A stretch of 16,132 nucleotides of DNA from Pseudomonadota bacterium. Its GTDB lineage: Bacteria > Desulfobacterota > Desulfovibrionia > Desulfovibrionales > Desulfovibrionaceae. A program made the translations under genes and the position numbers. Under the pieces are notes generated by a model that was not told the origin of the DNA, did no database searches, and worked only from the letters and a program-made list of their open reading frames with translations. Of this stretch, positions 13,328-16,132 are shown piece after piece. Position 1 is the first letter of the stretch; every line of letters starts with the position of its first letter. The DNA lies in the NCBI GenBank assembly GCA_023435825.1, contig JAEZMB010000345.1:1-16132 (forward strand), in the 5' to 3' direction.

Positions 13328-16132
13328 ATGAGTTCCCCCCAGAAGCCCGATCTGCTCCCCGCCCCCGTCATCGTCACCGGCCACGCCAACGCCGATTTCG
13401 ACTGCCTGGCCGCCATCATCGCCGCCGGCAAGCTCTATCCCGGCGCGACCCTGATCTTCCCGGGCAGCCAGGAAAAAAACCTGCGGCACTTTTTCATCCA
13501 AAGCGCCACCTACATGTTCAATTTCAAGAACTTCAAGGAGATCGACCCGGCAAGCGTGCGCCAGCTCGTCCTGGTCGATACCCGTCAGCGCTCCCGCGTG
13601 CCGCATATCGAGGCGGTCTTCGACAATCCTGACCTCGTCATCCACTGCTACGACCATCATCCCGACACCGACGAGGACGTGCCCGCCGCCCTGTCCGTGG
13701 TGAAAAACTGGGGCTCCACCACCGGCATCCTCATGGACGCCATCATGGAAAAGGGCCTGCCCCTGACCCCGGACGAGGCCACCATCCTGGGCCTGGGCAT
13801 CTACGAGGACACCGGCTCCTTCACCTTCGCCTCCACCACCGAGCATGATCTGGCCGCCGCCGCCTGGCTGCGGGCGCGCGGCATGGACGTGGGCGTCATC
13901 GCCGACCTCATGACCCGGGAGCTGTCCTCGGAACAGATCACCATCATGAGCCAGCTCATCGAGACGGCGCAAACCCACGACATCAACGGCATCGAGGTGG
14001 TCATCGCCGAGGCCACCTCCGACCAGTACATCGGCGACTTCGCCCTGCTCGTTCACAAGTTCCTGGATATGGAAAACCTGCGGGTGCTGTTCGCCATCGG
14101 CCTCATGAACGACCGGGTGCATCTGGTGGCCCGCTCGCGCACCCCGGACGTGGACGTGGGCAAGATCTGTTCGGCTCTGGGCGGCGGCGGCCACCCCTAC
14201 GCCGCCTCGGCCTCCATCAAGAACATGACGCTGACGCAAGTGCGCGAGGAGCTTTTCGGCCTGCTCTACGCCCAGATCAATCCGCAGATCCACGCCCGCC
14301 AGCTCATGAGCAAGCCGGCCGTGTCCATCGAGGACAGCGCCACCATGCGCCGGGCCGAGGAGATCATGACCCGCTACGGCTTAAAAGCCCTGCCCGTGGT
14401 GGCCAAGGGCGGCCGGCGCTGCGTGGGGGTCATCGAACACGACATCATGGACAAGGCCATCAACCACGGCCTGGGCGAGGTGCCGGTGGCCGAATACATG
14501 ATGCGCGATCCGGCCGTCATCACCCCGGACACCGACCTGTACGCCGTCATGGAAGTGATTCTCGGCCGACGCCAGCGCCTGGCCCCGGTGGCCGAGGACG
14601 GCAAGCTCGTCGGCGTCGTCACCCGCACCGATCTGGTCAACACCCTGGTCAAGGAGCCGTCCCGCATCCCGGAATCGCTTTTGCCCGAGCGCAAAAAAGA
14701 CCGCAACGTGGCTGGGCTGCTGCGCGAGCGCCTGCCCAAAAAGCTCCAGGCCCTGCTCAAGCAGGCCGGCGAACTCGGCCAGCAGACCGGCCACGCCGTC
14801 TACGTCGTCGGCGGCTTTGTCCGCGACCTGCTCCTCAAGCACCCCAATTTCGACGTGGACCTCGTGGTCGAGGGCGACGGCGTGGCCTATGCCGCCGAAC
14901 TGGCCCGGATCTACGGCGGCCGCTACAAATCCCATCCCAAATTCAAGACCGCCGTGGTCATTTTGCCCGACGGCCAGCGCGTGGACGTGGCCACCGCCCG
15001 CCTGGAATACTACGAATACCCGGCCGCCCTGCCCACGGTGGAACTGTCTTCCATCAAAATGGACCTCTACCGCCGGGATTTCACGGTCAACGCCCTGGCC
15101 CTGCACCTCTCGCCCGAGCGCTTCGGCGATCTGGTCGACTTCTTCGGGGCCCAGCGCGACATCAAGGACCGGGTGCTGCGGGTGCTCCATTCCCTAAGCT
15201 TCGTCGAGGACCCCACCCGCATCGTGCGGGCCATCCGTTTCAGCGAGCGCTTTGGCTTCCGCATCGGCGGCCAGACCGACCGGCTGATCAAGAACGCCGT
15301 GCGCCACAGCTTTTTCCACAAGCTCTCCGGCTCCCGGGTCATGCACGAACTGCGGCTCATCTTCGAGGAGAAAACGCCGCTTTCCTGCCTGCGCCGGATG
15401 CAGGACTACAAGCTCCTGGCCGCCATCCATCCGCTGCTGGCGCTGACCCCTTCCAAGGAAGCCGTGCTCCTGGAGGTGGAAAACGTCATCAACTGGTACC
15501 GCCTGCTCTACATCGAGCCCCAACCCCAGGTCTGGATGCTCTACTTCCTCGGGCTTTGCACGGGCCTTGACCCGGAGCAGTTCGCCATCATCGCCCGCCG
15601 CCTCAACTTCTCCAAGCGCCAGGCGTCCGAGATGGCCGCCCTGCGCCAGCAGATCCGCGACACCGCCCAGGGCATGTTCAACTGGGAATACCACAAGGGC
15701 CCGCCCTCGGAGCTGTATTTCCTCCTCGAACCCATGCCCCTTGAAGGCGCGCTCTACCTCATGGCCCGTAATCCCCGCGAGCCGCTGCAGAAGTACGTGT
15801 CCCTGCACCTGACCACGCTGCGCCACAAGCGGGTGGAGGTCACGGGCAACGATCTCAAGGCCCTGGGTGTCGAAGCCGGGCCGCGCTACGCCGACATCCT
15901 GCGCCGGGTGGTCGGCGCGGCCATCGACGGCTTGGCCGTGTGCCGGGCCGAACAACTAGAACTGGCCCGCCGCCTGGCCAAGGGCGAACCCGTGGCCGAC
16001 CTTCTCGCTCGCCAACCCGGCGGTGACCGCTGTCAGTTGCCCATGGAGAGTGAGGAGAGTGAAGAAAAGAGGCCTCCGGCGGGGGGGGGGGGGGGGGGGC
16101 CGCGGGGCCCGCCCGCGGGGGGGGGGGGCGGG
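13328..16132 (+). CDS. DHH-CBS-CBS-tRNA nucleotidyltransferase (A-adding/poly(A) polymerase type), 3' end open
   Basis: This multidomain class II nucleotidyltransferase adds 3'-terminal A residues to tRNA. An N-terminal DHH phosphoesterase domain carries GHANADFD (18-25), DHH (109-111), EDTGSF and GGGGHPYAAS (285-294). Two CBS repeats follow (about 325-445, starting LMSKPAV and YMMRDPAV). The polymerase head then has VGGFVRD (494-500) and the metal pair Asp509/Asp511 in NFDVDLV, followed by RRDFTVNALAL and VEDPTRIVRAIRF. This order matches the Aquifex-type A-adding enzyme, so a separate CC-adding enzyme is expected elsewhere. No stop codon occurs before the window ends. Reliable coding reaches about 16045; beyond that the frame enters the 3' repeat and poly-G, so the real C terminus is uncertain. 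The start ATG at 13328 has a weak ribosome binding site and is probably coupled to xerD. Confidence 0.9.
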   Translation, partial: MSSPQKPDLLPAPVIVTGHANADFDCLAAIIAAGKLYPGATLIFPGSQEKNLRHFFIQSATYMFNFKNFKEIDPASVRQLVLVDTRQRSRVPHIEAVFDNPDLVIHCYDHHPDTDEDVPAALSVVKNWGSTTGILMDAIMEKGLPLTPDEATILGLGIYEDTGSFTFASTTEHDLAAAAWLRARGMDVGVIADLMTRELSSEQITIMSQLIETAQTHDINGIEVVIAEATSDQYIGDFALLVHKFLDMENLRVLFAIGLMNDRVHLVARSRTPDVDVGKICSALGGGGHPYAASASIKNMTLTQVREELFGLLYAQINPQIHARQLMSKPAVSIEDSATMRRAEEIMTRYGLKALPVVAKGGRRCVGVIEHDIMDKAINHGLGEVPVAEYMMRDPAVITPDTDLYAVMEVILGRRQRLAPVAEDGKLVGVVTRTDLVNTLVKEPSRIPESLLPERKKDRNVAGLLRERLPKKLQALLKQAGELGQQTGHAVYVVGGFVRDLLLKHPNFDVDLVVEGDGVAYAAELARIYGGRYKSHPKFKTAVVILPDGQRVDVATARLEYYEYPAALPTVELSSIKMDLYRRDFTVNALALHLSPERFGDLVDFFGAQRDIKDRVLRVLHSLSFVEDPTRIVRAIRFSERFGFRIGGQTDRLIKNAVRHSFFHKLSGSRVMHELRLIFEEKTPLSCLRRMQDYKLLAAIHPLLALTPSKEAVLLEVENVINWYRLLYIEPQPQVWMLYFLGLCTGLDPEQFAIIARRLNFSKRQASEMAALRQQIRDTAQGMFNWEYHKGPPSELYFLLEPMPLEGALYLMARNPREPLQKYVSLHLTTLRHKRVEVTGNDLKALGVEAGPRYADILRRVVGAAIDGLAVCRAEQLELARRLAKGEPVADLLARQPGGDRCQLPMESEESEEKRPPAGGGGGGPRGPPAGGGGG
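16067..16080 (+). repeat. Copy 2 of the GC-rich 3' repeat element
   Basis: AAGAGGCCTCCGGC, followed by Gs, is the exact inverse of positions 48-61. A purine-rich run (16045-16069, GAGAGTGAGGAGAG and following) leads into it, like the (AAGAG)x4 run after hypB. It lies at or just past the expected end of the nucleotidyltransferase gene. The real stop codon is expected in or after this element. Confidence 0.6.
16081..16132. other. Poly-G and GC-only stretch at the window edge
   Basis: The last 52 bases contain only G and C, with runs of 18 and 9 Gs around CCGCGGGGCCCGCCCGCG. Together with the 47-base poly-C at the other end, this suggests low-quality contig ends at a G-rich repeat. No coding meaning should be read into it, even though one frame stays open. 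Confidence 0.75.

Overview
The window looks like a draft-genome contig from a high-GC sulfate-reducing bacterium of the Desulfovibrionaceae (Desulfovibrio/Solidesulfovibrio type). This is inferred from three things: the hydrogenase maturation pair hypA-hypB, an LL-diaminopimelate aminotransferase of the kind common in that group, and an A-adding type tRNA nucleotidyltransferase fused to DHH and CBS domains. The species cannot be fixed from the sequence alone. Both ends run into long C or G homopolymers next to inverted copies of one short 3' element. These are probably real repeat sites followed by unreliable assembly edges.

Layout. Positions 79-3499 are all on the minus strand. From high to low coordinate they are a cupin gene, tRNA-Leu(CAA) with its terminator, a secreted alpha/beta hydrolase, a DUF554 membrane protein, hypA and hypB. 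Minus-strand tgt (3677-4798) and plus-strand ade (4878-6614) diverge from a 79-bp AT-rich spacer. A stretch of about 1.05 kb (6615-7661) has no convincing intact gene. It holds the ade terminator, an orphan terminator-like hairpin, an AT-rich palindrome and possibly a decayed coding fragment. A large membrane glycosyltransferase of the GT39/GT-C type (7662-9983, minus) follows, then a 230-bp spacer with several hairpins. A minus-strand operon comes next: dapL, overlapping folK, then a small membrane-anchored YHS-like protein. Diverging from dapL on the plus strand are xerD and a large DHH-CBS-CBS-nucleotidyltransferase gene that stays open to the window end.

How the genes relate. Most of the window is core housekeeping: tRNA modification (tgt), tRNA 3'-end synthesis, tRNA-Leu, purine salvage (ade), lysine and cell-wall precursor synthesis (dapL), folate synthesis (folK), chromosome dimer resolution (xerD) and nickel insertion into hydrogenases (hypA-hypB). 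No defence island, CRISPR array, intact insertion sequence or prophage was seen, and no new multi-gene system could be supported. The points most worth checking are the apparently leaderless tgt transcript, the folK gene with no usual start codon at its homology-defined beginning, the gene-poor island with its AT-rich palindrome, and the repeat element at both ends.
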